From JACJXF01 sp038316435 (GTDB lineage Bacteria; Bacteroidota; Bacteroidia; Bacteroidales; GCA-2748055), in assembly GCA_038316435.1 (NCBI GenBank), contig JBBQAQ010000024.1:1-57974 (forward strand): 57,974 bases of DNA, in the 5' to 3' direction. Position 1 is the stretch's first letter. Each line of letters begins with the position of its first letter. A program made the translations under genes and the position numbers. Below the pieces are notes generated by a model that saw nothing but the letters and a program-made list of their open reading frames with translations, was not told the origin of the DNA and ran no database searches. Shown one piece after another: positions 8,765 to 18,276 of the stretch.

Positions 8765-10264
8765 TTATTCCATGTTTGTCAGAAGAATAAACGACTGACC
8801 CGGAATGCTCATTTTTTTTGAATTTCCCGACTTAAAATCGATTGAGTCGATGATTTCTTCAGGTACCGCAAAACCATTTTCATCTGTTTTTCCTGTGAAT
8901 GAAGATGCTTTTCCGGAAAGGTATTTATAAACCCTAATGGATTGAAGTACATCTCCACTTTCCATTTTCAGATTTATATCGTATGCCACAAAGTTTGAAT
9001 TGACAATGGCGATTGTAAATTTCCCGTCCTTTTCACCGGCAATAGCTCTAAGGCCTTTTTTTGCGGGAGTGGTGGCCTCATGTATCTTTGTTCCTGCAGG
9101 AAAATACCTGCACAACAGACTAACTGGGTAAAACCAGGGTCGTATATCCTCATCGCCTGCATCCTCAAATTTCTCGGCTCCAAGGATATTCCAGAAACCC
9201 CAGCGCTTGAGTTTGGTTGAGCTTCCGCCGTTGATATTGTACATCGCATCATCAAGGTCCCAGATCAGGGATCCTGAATAGCCAGCCTGCATATTCTGTA
9301 TCATTGCGTCGGTGACATCAATTCCATAGAAAGCATCATAAATGAACATGTTGCTGTCATCAGAGGCATAGGGGTCTTTTGAAATCCTAAGCGCATTCTC
9401 AATAGCCAGATCGGTTCCTGAGGAATACTTGAAGCCAAGTTCCGTCATCAGCATTTCCTTTTCCGGGGGAGCCGCATTTTTGTATGCTTTTACAATATTT
9501 TTATACGTTCCGTTTCGAACTTCTTTTTCAGAGGGATAAGTGTGGATATCGTAAGTACCGATTTTTGATCCCAGATCGAAATGCGCATTACTAATCCAGG
9601 AGGTCAGATTCGCATCCCATATTGCGATATCCGGCCCAATAATTTTTATTTGGGTATCAATTCCTTTGTTAACGAGTTTCGTATGAAACTGATCAATAAG
9701 CGTTTTCCATAGTTCATAGTTGCCATTTATGCTGGACCAATCGCCGTTTGGCTCATTAACCATATTGAAATACCTAATACAGGTGTATTTTTTGGTATTA
9801 AGCAACCACTCAACAAATTTCGCTGAGTTTTCAAGCCATACCTGGTCGATGGAGGTGCCACCCGAATGTCCCCATTCGCCAAGCATTACAGCTATTCCCT
9901 CTGCCTCACAAAAATCAAGGATTTTAATTAATACCGCATTACTTTTCGATGGATCAAAACCACTGTCAATGATGTAGTTCCATCCTGAAGACACCATTAA
10001 TCTTACCAGCGGGGGACGCATAAACCTTACCCGTAAAAATAACTTTTCCCAGTCTGCTTCGCTAAGAGTTGGATTACCGGTCCACGACTGCAGCACGTCA
10101 TAACCTCCCCACTGCACCCCATTGCCTACAAAGGATTGGGTAATGATTCCGGTTTTAATTAGCAGGTCATTCTGTGGGTCAGAATTGATTTCATTGACCT
10201 CCTTATTTTTTTTGCAGGAAACCATTAGAATTACAGTAAGTGCGAGCAAAAGTATACGCTTCAT
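8765..10264 (-). CDS. clan GH-A glycoside hydrolase lipoprotein (copy 2)
   Basis: A 499-aa paralogue of the hydrolase at 6147-7676. The signal peptide ends in a lipobox (LMVSC, Cys17) followed by KKNK. Barrel landmarks are FMRPPLVRLM, NMVNEPNGDW (acid/base Glu171), TYDIHTYP and MLMTELGF (nucleophile Glu275). The C-terminal ~110 residues are predicted beta-rich. The two copies have diverged mainly in the loops after the WNY/WRY segment and in the C-terminal domain, so different linkage or chain-length preference is likely. Family GH5 or GH39-like is as far as the motifs allow. It precedes the GH130 gene in the same transcription unit. Confidence 0.85.
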   Translation of the reverse strand: MKRILLLALTVILMVSCKKNKEVNEINSDPQNDLLIKTGIITQSFVGNGVQWGGYDVLQSWTGNPTLSEADWEKLFLRVRFMRPPLVRLMVSSGWNYIIDSGFDPSKSNAVLIKILDFCEAEGIAVMLGEWGHSGGTSIDQVWLENSAKFVEWLLNTKKYTCIRYFNMVNEPNGDWSSINGNYELWKTLIDQFHTKLVNKGIDTQIKIIGPDIAIWDANLTSWISNAHFDLGSKIGTYDIHTYPSEKEVRNGTYKNIVKAYKNAAPPEKEMLMTELGFKYSSGTDLAIENALRISKDPYASDDSNMFIYDAFYGIDVTDAMIQNMQAGYSGSLIWDLDDAMYNINGGSSTKLKRWGFWNILGAEKFEDAGDEDIRPWFYPVSLLCRYFPAGTKIHEATTPAKKGLRAIAGEKDGKFTIAIVNSNFVAYDINLKMESGDVLQSIRVYKYLSGKASSFTGKTDENGFAVPEEIIDSIDFKSGNSKKMSIPGQSFILLTNME

Positions 10265-10331
10265 ATTTTTCAGTTGTCTCCCGGGTAAATATTCTATGAG
10301 ATTTAATTATTTTTGATGACTGGCAAAAAAA

Positions 10332-10441
10332 ACTGTTTCAAAAAATTAAAGCCACCTCCTGCATTGTTTTTTATCCCCTGAAATACTCTAATTCCTTCTC
10401 ACAAGGTTAATGCATTGCAAGACTATGGTTTTTGAAACAGT
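10332..10441. repeat. 13-bp perfect inverted repeat in intergenic gap
   Basis: ACTGTTTCAAAAA at 10332-10344 is exactly complementary to TTTTTGAAACAGT at 10429-10441, with 84 bp between. The pair fills the gap between the T9SS protein gene and the copy 2 hydrolase. It could form a large stem-loop in the mRNA or be a pair of operator half-sites. No transposase lies between the arms. Confidence 0.5.
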
Positions 10442-10458
10442 CTCTTTCGCCAGATATG

Positions 10459-11235
10459 CTATTTTTTAATGAATTTCGTAATATGGGATTCAGCTCCAGC
10501 GTGAACTGAAATAAAGTACACACCCTTGGCCAAGTCGCTAAGTTCAACCGATTTACTACTAGTAGGCTGGAATTTAGCTGTCCTTACTGTCTTTCCCAAT
10601 AAATCCGAAATTGTAAGACCTGTCATATCAGGATACTGAACAACCATTATATCGCTTACAGGATTGGGGAACACGCTGATTTTAGCGATTGAACTGTTTC
10701 TAACTGATGTAGGGAAACCCAATGCGATGTTGTCGATCAATACTACGGTTCCTGAGGTTCTTACGTCAGGGAAATCAGGGAAAACAACAAGTTTGGTGTA
10801 TGATTTCCCTATTGCTGCGGTGAAATCAAAAGTAAGCATCTGCCATTCGTCAGCAACTGTGTTGGCAACCCATACGGTGAGTGCATCAAGTCCCGTTCCT
10901 TCCAATTTGAGAGCGCAATTGCTGATGATGGTTTTGTTGACCATCATTGTGAGTGTATGAAGACTTTCAGTCAACTCGATTGGAGCATAATTAGCCGACC
11001 ACGCACCAGCCCATGTTTCAGCAGCAGCATTAACAGTAAACTGCAATGCACTGTCGGAAGGATTAATTCCTGTCTTAGAGGGATTTGCAACATACTTGAA
11101 ATTGTCAGCGTCAAGGGTGACATTTCCAAAAACCTCCCAGGTTTTGTCTTTGGCAGTTTCGAAGTCAGCAGGAAACTGAGCACTTACACCAAAAGCAAAT
11201 GCTGAGAGAAGCATTACGGTAAAAATTGTTTTCAT
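10459..11235 (-). CDS. T9SS-sorted putative carbohydrate-binding protein
   Basis: A 258-aa exported protein. A signal peptide ends at about residue 19 (FGVSAQ). Residues 20-175 form a single beta-sandwich-like domain. The last ~75 residues are a T9SS type A sorting domain beginning VFPNPVSD and ending SHITKFIKK. The central domain shares an NPSKTGIN.S motif, a TWxG block and a WEELSFDFT/WQMLTFDFT strand with the N-terminal domain of the esterase at 187-2388, so both probably carry the same glycan-binding module. No catalytic motif is visible. Its place between the SusE-like lipoprotein and the hydrolases suggests a surface or shed binding protein for the same glycan. Confidence 0.78.
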   Translation of the reverse strand: MKTIFTVMLLSAFAFGVSAQFPADFETAKDKTWEVFGNVTLDADNFKYVANPSKTGINPSDSALQFTVNAAAETWAGAWSANYAPIELTESLHTLTMMVNKTIISNCALKLEGTGLDALTVWVANTVADEWQMLTFDFTAAIGKSYTKLVVFPDFPDVRTSGTVVLIDNIALGFPTSVRNSSIAKISVFPNPVSDIMVVQYPDMTGLTISDLLGKTVRTAKFQPTSSKSVELSDLAKGVYFISVHAGAESHITKFIKK

Positions 11236-11412
11236 AGTTAAATAATTTAGTTAAACATATTAAAACACCACATAAAAATTCAATTTAAGTACAACAAGCA
11301 GATGAATTCAAACCTGCTCTGGATGAAACCATTAGAGCATCAATCCACTTTCCCTCATCAGTTTAGCCGATATTATTTGAATGTATGGACTGACTGCTTC
11401 CAGGATGTATAA

Positions 11413-12306
11413 TTAAACCTCCTCCCGGATGGAATACCAGAAGTATTTGGTTTCTTGTCCTATCTTGGCTACCCAATCCCATGGATTATCCCAGAAAATA
11501 CTGTCAGCAAATTCGAATCGGATATTTACTCCCCCGATAACATTAATGAGGGTAGCGGTAGTGACTTTGCCTTCGGAATCGATAAACTTGATAGTGCTGT
11601 TTGAATAATTTTTCTCCCACGTCCCGCTGCCTTTAGGCAATAGACGGTATTTAGAATTGTAATCATAACCCCACTCATTGCGTGTGAACTCTCCGTATTT
11701 GCCATCAGCGCCTACCTGGTTATTAAAAGTCCCATAGCTATTACTGGCTTCATTAAAACCTTCAAAAACAAACGACAAGACATTATCCATTTCAAAAGAT
11801 GACTCTGTAAGGTAGACAGACATGTTGCTTTCATCCCATGTGCCGCCCCATTCTGGGAAATCGCCCATTATGTTAATGAGGATTTTCATTTCAGCGATGT
11901 TCCAGTTTCCATCCAGGGGTTCTGTAAAGGGGTTCAATTTCACAATCCAGTTGAAAGGTTCCCCATTAACCGGATTAACCGTGATTACTGCAGTATTGTC
12001 GGCGTTGTTGAAATCAAGGGTTTGACCCACAGCAACAGAAGCTTCCGCACCAAAAGAGACCTCGAGGGAGGTCACCTTAATAGCGCTGAAATCCGCGCCT
12101 AAGTTGGCGTTATAGAGGAATTCAATGGTAGCGTTGTCGCCCTGTCTTTCAATTGTTGGGTTACCGATCATCCCTGTGAAAGAAATATTAAGGATATTCC
12201 TCTCCCTGTTCCAGGAGCCATCGGTTATTTCTGAAAGGGGATCTTTCTGGCAGCCAAAAAGAGCAGTGGAAACTGCAATAACCATAATGTATTTGAATGC
12301 TTTCAT
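11413..12306 (-). CDS. SusE/SusF-like surface lipoprotein
   Basis: A 297-aa lipoprotein (lipobox ALFGC, Cys19). Residues 45-125 resemble the DUF5018-type immunoglobulin-like repeat of Sus accessory proteins (FNWIVKL near the end). Residues 130-297 are rich in Trp and Tyr and beta-strand-like, as in a glycan-binding face or lipocalin-like domain. It lies 34 nt after susD, the usual position for a SusE/F-type protein. Sequence similarity alone would not identify it; the call rests on position, lipoprotein signal and domain style. The 177-nt gap downstream holds no further gene. Confidence 0.7.
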   Translation of the reverse strand: MKAFKYIMVIAVSTALFGCQKDPLSEITDGSWNRERNILNISFTGMIGNPTIERQGDNATIEFLYNANLGADFSAIKVTSLEVSFGAEASVAVGQTLDFNNADNTAVITVNPVNGEPFNWIVKLNPFTEPLDGNWNIAEMKILINIMGDFPEWGGTWDESNMSVYLTESSFEMDNVLSFVFEGFNEASNSYGTFNNQVGADGKYGEFTRNEWGYDYNSKYRLLPKGSGTWEKNYSNSTIKFIDSEGKVTTATLINVIGGVNIRFEFADSIFWDNPWDWVAKIGQETKYFWYSIREEV

Positions 12307-12340
12307 AGCTTTATTTTTCCGTTTAGAATTTTTTCCGTTT

Positions 12341-13834
12341 CTACAAATTCGGGTTTAAGTCGATTTCCATTTGGGGAATCGGGTAGAATGCCGCCTTGGC
12401 TTCAGTGATTCCCGAAGCTACTGCTTTTGGGTCTTTTGCGGTGACGATTGCTTTTCTTCTGAGATCGTAAAGACGTTGCCCCTCAAAAGCAAGTTCCCAG
12501 GCTCTTTCCTGAATTACTGCATTTCTGAAGTCGGCTGCGCTCATTGCAGGAGCCAGTTCACCTAGTCCTGCCCTGTTACGCACTTGCTGCAACCAGTTGT
12601 ATCCGTCGGTTGTGGGACCCACTGCCTCAGCATAAATCAATGCCACTTCCGAAAACCTGATCAGGTATGGTTTTGCGCTTGATTTCTGTCCTATAAACTC
12701 AGGGTCGACATATTTACGAGTAAATGCGTAGGAAAATTTGCCTCCAAGGGATCCAGTTACAACCCCTGCTGCATTGTAAACATTGGTAACAAGGAGTTCG
12801 GTTCTCCGCTTGTCGTTTGCTGCGAAACTGTTATAAAAAGAAGTTGTTGTCTTGAAAACTTCCCAGCCGTTTGTGGTGTAGGTAAGAGAATTATCGGGGT
12901 TCTTGATATAATAAGGAGCGCCATCAACCCATGGCTGAAACATCATACCAATTTTCGAATAGTTGCCTTCATTAACGCCAGTTCGGTCCATCGACATTAT
13001 GAAAATATGTTCCGGCCCATCGGGGTAGTTAACATCATAAATATGAGTTAACTGAAGATCCATCGCATACTCCGACTGGTCGTACAAAACCTTGGCCGCA
13101 AAAAAAGCAGAACTATCATACATTATCTGGATGTCTTTTGACATATCAGTATATTTCGAAACGCCGCTTTCTTTTGAGGAGGCCACCGTCAAATAGGTTT
13201 TTGCAAGAAGTGCCTGTGCGGCAACTTTATCGGCTCGTCCAGGATTGCGGTTGATTTCCAGAAATGCTTCTGCGATGCGCAGATCCGAATGGATGAAATC
13301 ATATAACTCATCCAAATTTTTAGCCATTTCCGGGGATGCTTGGGTAATACTTTTAACCATATTCCTCTGAATCGGAACCAATCCAAAAACCTTAACCAGA
13401 TTAAAATAGTTATAACCTCTCAGAAAGTAAGCTTCACCAAGCAATTTGTTCTTGATAACTGGTTCAAAAGAACTGTTCGCGACGTTTTCGATGACCGCAT
13501 TTGCACGATTGATCGCAATATAGCAGTACTTGAAATAATAAGTAAGGGATTCGTTGTTTGCATCTACGGTCCAGTTATTGAGCTGCTGGGAACCGTAACC
13601 CTCATCGGCTTTCACGTCACAGTTGTCAGAAGCCAGCTCGCCGATATAGAAGATGCCTCTCGAATACTCAAGGAATGTGATCGCATTATAGGCATACATA
13701 AGTGAAGCCTCAGCATCTGTAGGAGTTTGGTAAAAGTTATCCTCAGAGTAAAAACCGTAGGGCTGTTCGTTCAAATCGCATGCGGAATGCGTTAGACACA
13801 GAACTAAAACAATATATAGAAGTTTCTTTTTCAT
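12341..13834 (-). CDS. susD: SusD/RagB-family glycan-binding lipoprotein
   Basis: A 497-aa SusD homologue that caps the SusC transporter and binds the incoming glycan at the cell surface. The lipobox is HSAC (Cys19), followed by DLNEQPYG as in many SusD proteins. TPR-like helices include EAYFLRGYNYFNLVKVFG near residue 134, and the C-terminal signature YLIRFSEVALIYAEA is followed by VRNRAG and LAFEGQRLYDLRR. It ends with YPIPQMEIDLNPNL, typical of the family. It lies 13 nt after susC. The specificity is unknown. Confidence 0.95.
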   Translation of the reverse strand: MKKKLLYIVLVLCLTHSACDLNEQPYGFYSEDNFYQTPTDAEASLMYAYNAITFLEYSRGIFYIGELASDNCDVKADEGYGSQQLNNWTVDANNESLTYYFKYCYIAINRANAVIENVANSSFEPVIKNKLLGEAYFLRGYNYFNLVKVFGLVPIQRNMVKSITQASPEMAKNLDELYDFIHSDLRIAEAFLEINRNPGRADKVAAQALLAKTYLTVASSKESGVSKYTDMSKDIQIMYDSSAFFAAKVLYDQSEYAMDLQLTHIYDVNYPDGPEHIFIMSMDRTGVNEGNYSKIGMMFQPWVDGAPYYIKNPDNSLTYTTNGWEVFKTTTSFYNSFAANDKRRTELLVTNVYNAAGVVTGSLGGKFSYAFTRKYVDPEFIGQKSSAKPYLIRFSEVALIYAEAVGPTTDGYNWLQQVRNRAGLGELAPAMSAADFRNAVIQERAWELAFEGQRLYDLRRKAIVTAKDPKAVASGITEAKAAFYPIPQMEIDLNPNL

Positions 13835-13847
13835 GTTTTAAAAAATT

Positions 13848-16800
13848 TTAGAAGGTTAAGTCCAAACCAAATGTCCATTTACTTAATCTAGGATAACCTC
13901 CCCAGTATATCCCGTTAAGTTCAACTTCCGGATCATAGCCTTTGAATTTGGTAAATGTGTAAAGATTTGCAGCATTAACATAGACATGAAGTCTTGATAT
14001 CCATTGTATTTTATTCATGTTGAAGTTATAACCTAGATTTACGTTCTGTATCCTTACAAAGGAGCCGTCTTTGATATACCAGTTGGAAAGGTAATAGGAA
14101 CGGTCCTGGCGCAAACTCGGGTAATCATTTGAAGGATTGTCCTGAGTCCATCTCAGAGGCATTGTAGTTGGCTGTCCCCACATATTCTGATAAAGAATGT
14201 CGTTTCCAAACACCCCGTTCAAAAAGACTTCGATATCAAAATTTTTGTACCGTGAGCTGAGTGCCAAACTCATAATAAAATCAGGATTCGGGTCACCTAT
14301 AACGCAGCGGTCCTTGTCGGTAATCTCACCATCGTTGCTGATATCAACATATTTGAATTCACCAGGTTTAGCCATATCCCCTGTAAGACCTGCAGCAAGA
14401 CCTTCATCGAGAGTCTGGATTATACCATCCACTTTATAGCCGTAGAATACGTTAATGGGTTGACCGATTGCCAGAATATTTGGCGACTGGCGGAATTGCG
14501 ACAGAGATGATCCCCAGAACTCATATTTCATCCCGGTCATAAAATCTGCAGTAAGACCCGAGGTAACTGCATTTCCAAGGCTGACGATTTCATTTCTGTT
14601 TCTGGAATAGATGAGTGAAGCAGAGAAGTCTAGATCGCTAGTGCTGATAATGTCACCATCGAGTGTAATTTCGAATCCTTTGTTGGAAATTTCCCCATCG
14701 TTGATCCACATCCTGTTATACCCGGATGAAAGGGAAAGGAGTCTCTCGCGAAGCAAATCGGAGGTGTTTTTTTCATATATATCAAAAACAAGTCTAAGTC
14801 TCCGCTTCAGAAATGCCATGTCGATACCAAGATTCTTTTGAGCTGTGGTTTCCCATTTCAGATCAACGTTGGGAATACCGCCCCAAATTTTAAACCTGAA
14901 ATCATCACCTTCGTTTCCAACAACATAACCAGGTCCTATGGCAGTATTCCACTGACCATTATCGTAATATTGCTCAACTCCGTAGCGACTTAGCGTCTGG
15001 TAAGGGGAAATTCCCTGGTTCCCGGAAATACCATAACTGAGGCGGAATTTAAGTTCATCGAAAATGTTGAGGTCTTTGATAAACGATTCATTGTGTGCCT
15101 TCCATGCAATTGCTGCAGAGGGGAATTTCGCCCATTTGTTGTTAATTCCAAATTTTGACGATCCATCGGCACGAAGGGTTGCTGTGAAAAGGTATTTTTC
15201 TCTGAAGGAGTAGTTGAGCCTCCCCAGGTATGACAATAGTTTCGTGCTAGAATACCCATTATCGTGCCTGTTTTTTTCAGGATCACCCGAGCCCATATTC
15301 TCATTTCCTGTTGCCTCGTTAACAAAGTCATAGGAATAGAGGTTAGAACTTTTTGACATTGAAAACTCGTAGGACTGACCAACCATTGCGGTTAGTTTAT
15401 GAGTCTCACCAATTTTCTTTTCATAGGTCATAAATGTTTCCGAAACAAGGTTTTGTCCCATCCAATTGCTGATCTGGGCAGCACCGTTATTGAAGTCACC
15501 CGTTTCAGTATATCTTTTGGGAAAATACAAATCGCCGGTGGAACTGCCATATTTGTAGTTTACCTGTGATTTTATGTTCAGTGATTTTGCCAGCTGCCAA
15601 TCGGCCATCCATGACGAAAGGTAATCCGCGCTGTTATTTTTATTGATTTTATGGTTTGTAATGGCCAAGGGATGTGAGTAATCATTCACACCCGTCAGGA
15701 AATACGAGCCATCGGGATTAAATACCGGCCAAAGAGGATTTCTGTAATAGGAAAGTCCGCCGTTACTGTTTCGAAATCCCTTTGAGAAGATATTGGAGGT
15801 TTTGATGGTGAAGTTGTCAAATACTTTGTGATCTACTCCGAGATTCACTATTCCTTTTTTATAGTCATCCTCAATATTCATTCCCTGCTCGTCAAAATAA
15901 TTAAGACTGAGGTTAAAAGATGTTTTCTCGTTGGCACTGCTGATCGACAGTGTGGAATTATTTAAAATCGGGGCATCCCTGAAAACTATCTTGTCCCATG
16001 CAGTGTTATGTGGCCAGCTTCCGTTAACTAGTTCTTCAACAGAGGGATAGTAAACGCCATTGGAATTTGTCTCGCCAATATACAATCCGGGGAGATTCGC
16101 ATTTATTCGGTCTTCATTGCTCAATTGAGCCATAAGAACAGGATCGCGCCAAAGGTTAAGTTTGGAACTAAACCTTGAAATTGTGGTTTGCTGTTTAAAG
16201 CTGATCCGGGTAGTGCCCTCCTTTGCTTTATTGGTTGTGATCATGATTACCCCGTTAGCACCTCTTGAACCGTAAATGGCAGAGGCAGAGGCGTCTTTCA
16301 GAATTTCAACGGAGGCAATGTCAGCCGGATTAATCTGTTTCAGGTTACCCGCATCGCCTAATGGAAATCCGTCAACAACAAGAAGCGGCGAATTGGATCC
16401 CCTCAAGGAACTTCCTCCCCTGATCTGAACCGTAGAGCCGGCTCCGGGATCCTGTGAAGAGTTGATTACCTGCAAGCCTGCAGACCGTCCTTGCAGCAAG
16501 CCTTCAATGGAATTGGAAGGAATGCTCTGAAAAGGTTTTGCATTGACAGAACCCACGGATCCAGTCATATCACTTTTCCGAACCGAACCATAACCGATAA
16601 CCACAACGTCATCGAGACTCAGGATGTCTTCTCTCAATTGAAGGTTAAGTTCCTTTTTATTAACAGTTACTTCTTCGGTAATATAACCCATAAATGATAC
16701 GATGAGGATATCCCCTTCCTCAGCATTGATTGAGAACTCTCCTTTAACCGAAGTGATGGTTCCATTAGTTGTTCCTTTAACAACCACGGTAGCACCGGTC

Positions 16801-16961
16801 AGAGGCTGTCCATCGGTTGTCCCTACCACTCCTTTATATACGGGGGTCTGTGCATTTAGCGAAAAAAAAGAAATCAAAAGAATAAAAGCCATTAAAACAG
16901 TCTTACAAAAGTTGCTCTTCTGACAATTACCCGAGATCTGATGGTTTTGATGTTTTTTCAT
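13848..16961 (-). CDS. susC: SusC/RagA TonB-dependent outer-membrane transporter
   Basis: Outer-membrane TonB-dependent transporter that imports oligosaccharides with SusD. I start it at 16961 (MKKHQNHQ), which leads into a signal segment (LMAFILLISFFSLNAQ). A further ATG at 17018 is upstream in frame but adds a stretch without features. After the signal come a CarboxypepD_reg-like domain (GVVGTTDGQPLTGATVVVKG), the SusC signature VVIGYGSVRKSDMTGSVGSV, a plug domain with IRGGSSLRGSNSPLLVVDG, and a long barrel ending in WTFGLDLTF with terminal Phe. The length, 1037 aa, is usual. It is the first gene of the minus-strand locus and divergent from the AraC-type regulator. Confidence 0.96.
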   Translation of the reverse strand: MKKHQNHQISGNCQKSNFCKTVLMAFILLISFFSLNAQTPVYKGVVGTTDGQPLTGATVVVKGTTNGTITSVKGEFSINAEEGDILIVSFMGYITEEVTVNKKELNLQLREDILSLDDVVVIGYGSVRKSDMTGSVGSVNAKPFQSIPSNSIEGLLQGRSAGLQVINSSQDPGAGSTVQIRGGSSLRGSNSPLLVVDGFPLGDAGNLKQINPADIASVEILKDASASAIYGSRGANGVIMITTNKAKEGTTRISFKQQTTISRFSSKLNLWRDPVLMAQLSNEDRINANLPGLYIGETNSNGVYYPSVEELVNGSWPHNTAWDKIVFRDAPILNNSTLSISSANEKTSFNLSLNYFDEQGMNIEDDYKKGIVNLGVDHKVFDNFTIKTSNIFSKGFRNSNGGLSYYRNPLWPVFNPDGSYFLTGVNDYSHPLAITNHKINKNNSADYLSSWMADWQLAKSLNIKSQVNYKYGSSTGDLYFPKRYTETGDFNNGAAQISNWMGQNLVSETFMTYEKKIGETHKLTAMVGQSYEFSMSKSSNLYSYDFVNEATGNENMGSGDPEKNRHDNGYSSTKLLSYLGRLNYSFREKYLFTATLRADGSSKFGINNKWAKFPSAAIAWKAHNESFIKDLNIFDELKFRLSYGISGNQGISPYQTLSRYGVEQYYDNGQWNTAIGPGYVVGNEGDDFRFKIWGGIPNVDLKWETTAQKNLGIDMAFLKRRLRLVFDIYEKNTSDLLRERLLSLSSGYNRMWINDGEISNKGFEITLDGDIISTSDLDFSASLIYSRNRNEIVSLGNAVTSGLTADFMTGMKYEFWGSSLSQFRQSPNILAIGQPINVFYGYKVDGIIQTLDEGLAAGLTGDMAKPGEFKYVDISNDGEITDKDRCVIGDPNPDFIMSLALSSRYKNFDIEVFLNGVFGNDILYQNMWGQPTTMPLRWTQDNPSNDYPSLRQDRSYYLSNWYIKDGSFVRIQNVNLGYNFNMNKIQWISRLHVYVNAANLYTFTKFKGYDPEVELNGIYWGGYPRLSKWTFGLDLTF

Positions 16962-17406
16962 GGTACTAATTGTAGTTTCTCTTGTTTGAGTTAATTTGAG
17001 ATTACAAATATGATTCAAACTCTTCTCATATTGTAATACATTTTGGTTAAGATATGGTATAATTTTGAAGTCTTTTTCATGAAATAAACCGTTATAAATT
17101 TGATTTATAATTATATAGATTAATATTATAATGCGTGATTGTTATTAATTTAACTGCAATTTTCTTAGAATAATTGATAATTAATAAGATATTTGCAAAA
17201 AATGAAACCGGAAATTATTGCCACACGAGAAAGATTATTTCACATTGGAGTAAGTTATCTGTGACAAAGGGTATAGGCGAGCCGATCATATTAGTCAATT
17301 TTTAAACAGATGAAACCCACATGTTTCGAAAAACACAAACACCAATGAATATAATTTCATTGGCATGTGGGTTCCATCAGGCAATTAAAAAATAAATTAT
17401 ATTCTG
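16962..17406. promoter_or_regulatory. divergent regulatory region between susC and araC-type gene
   Basis: About 445 bp without a gene. It must hold the start signals of both the locus and the regulator. On the minus strand a CATATTTG at 17012-17005 resembles the Bacteroidota -7 element (TAnnTTTG) with one mismatch and lies about 44 nt before the chosen susC start; I found no matching -33 element. The centre (17080-17180) is very AT-rich. The regulator side has the nested inverted repeat listed separately. No small ORF or gene remnant was recognised. Confidence 0.5.
17314..17373. repeat. nested inverted repeat in the araC-type gene leader
   Basis: Outer arms AACCCACATG (17314-17323) and CATGTGGGTT (17364-17373) are perfect complements. 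Inside, CCAATGAA (17342-17349) pairs with TTCATTGG (17356-17363) across a 6-nt loop, and the inner right arm abuts the outer right arm. A TTTCGAAA palindrome (17324-17331) lies in the one-sided bulge. The structure ends 33 nt before the regulator's ATG. It could be an operator set or an RNA hairpin controlling translation. Confidence 0.65.
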
Positions 17407-18276
17407 ATGAAAGATGTTATCAGGGAAATAACCCCACTGAACCGCGATGATTTGTTTATTTTGTTAAACAACAGAATGGCTAAATTCGATTACCCGATAC
17501 ACTTCCATTCTGAATATGAGCTAAATATGGTGTTCAATACCAGCGGGAAAAGATTTGTTGGAGATTCAGTTGAGAACTTCGACGAATTTGACCTTATTCT
17601 AATAGGCTCAAATCTCCCGCATAAATGGAAAGCGCCCACCCAATCCGACACTCACGTCATTACAATCCAGTTTGATGACAAGATCGTGGATTCCTTTTTG
17701 TTGGGCAAGAGATTGTTTACTCCAATCAAGGATATGCTAATCAGGTCGTCGAGGGGACTTGATTTTTCGCACACCACCAAAATGCAGGTCAAAGAAAAAC
17801 TTATTAATTTAAGCCAATCTCATGGATTTACCACCGCACTCGACTTCTATTCGATTCTCTATGAACTTGCTACATCGCAGGGACAGCGGTACCTTTCAAG
17901 CTTAAGTTTTGACACCTCGAGTGTTATCAGGGAATCAAAGAGTCGAAGAATTGATACCATCTGCAAATACATCGAATTGAATTTTGCTAATGATATCAGT
18001 CTTTCTGAAGCTGCAGGTATTTTAGCCATGTCGGAATCTTCATTCAGCCATTTTTTCAAAAAAAGGACCAACCGGAATTTCATTTCCTATCTTAACGATG
18101 TTCGCATAGGCAATGCAACCAAGCTATTGCTTGAGACCAGTAACAGTATTTCGGAAATATCATTTATGTGCGGCTTTTCGAATATATCCAACTTCAACCG
18201 GATATTTAAGAAGATAAAAGGCCAGACACCAAGCGAATACAGAACTTCCATACAGCAAATTCTCACAAAGTTTTAA
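17407..18276 (+). CDS. AraC-family transcriptional regulator
   Basis: A 289-aa regulator. The N-terminal half is a cupin-like sensor domain (YPIHFHSEYELNMV near residue 31, LIGSNLPHKW near 64). The C-terminal ~100 residues are the double helix-turn-helix: SLSEAAGILAMSESSFSHFF is the first helix-turn-helix, and ISEISFMCGFSNISNFNRIF is the second with the family signature, ending GQTPSEYR. It is divergent from susC and is the only regulator near the locus; there is no hybrid two-component sensor or ECF sigma/anti-sigma pair. I infer that it senses a sugar and controls the locus. Confidence 0.93.
   Translation: MKDVIREITPLNRDDLFILLNNRMAKFDYPIHFHSEYELNMVFNTSGKRFVGDSVENFDEFDLILIGSNLPHKWKAPTQSDTHVITIQFDDKIVDSFLLGKRLFTPIKDMLIRSSRGLDFSHTTKMQVKEKLINLSQSHGFTTALDFYSILYELATSQGQRYLSSLSFDTSSVIRESKSRRIDTICKYIELNFANDISLSEAAGILAMSESSFSHFFKKRTNRNFISYLNDVRIGNATKLLLETSNSISEISFMCGFSNISNFNRIFKKIKGQTPSEYRTSIQQILTKF

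Noticed and set aside
10332..10441. Terminal inverted repeats of an insertion element
   Set aside because: Only 84 bp between the arms, no transposase and no flanking target duplication seen.
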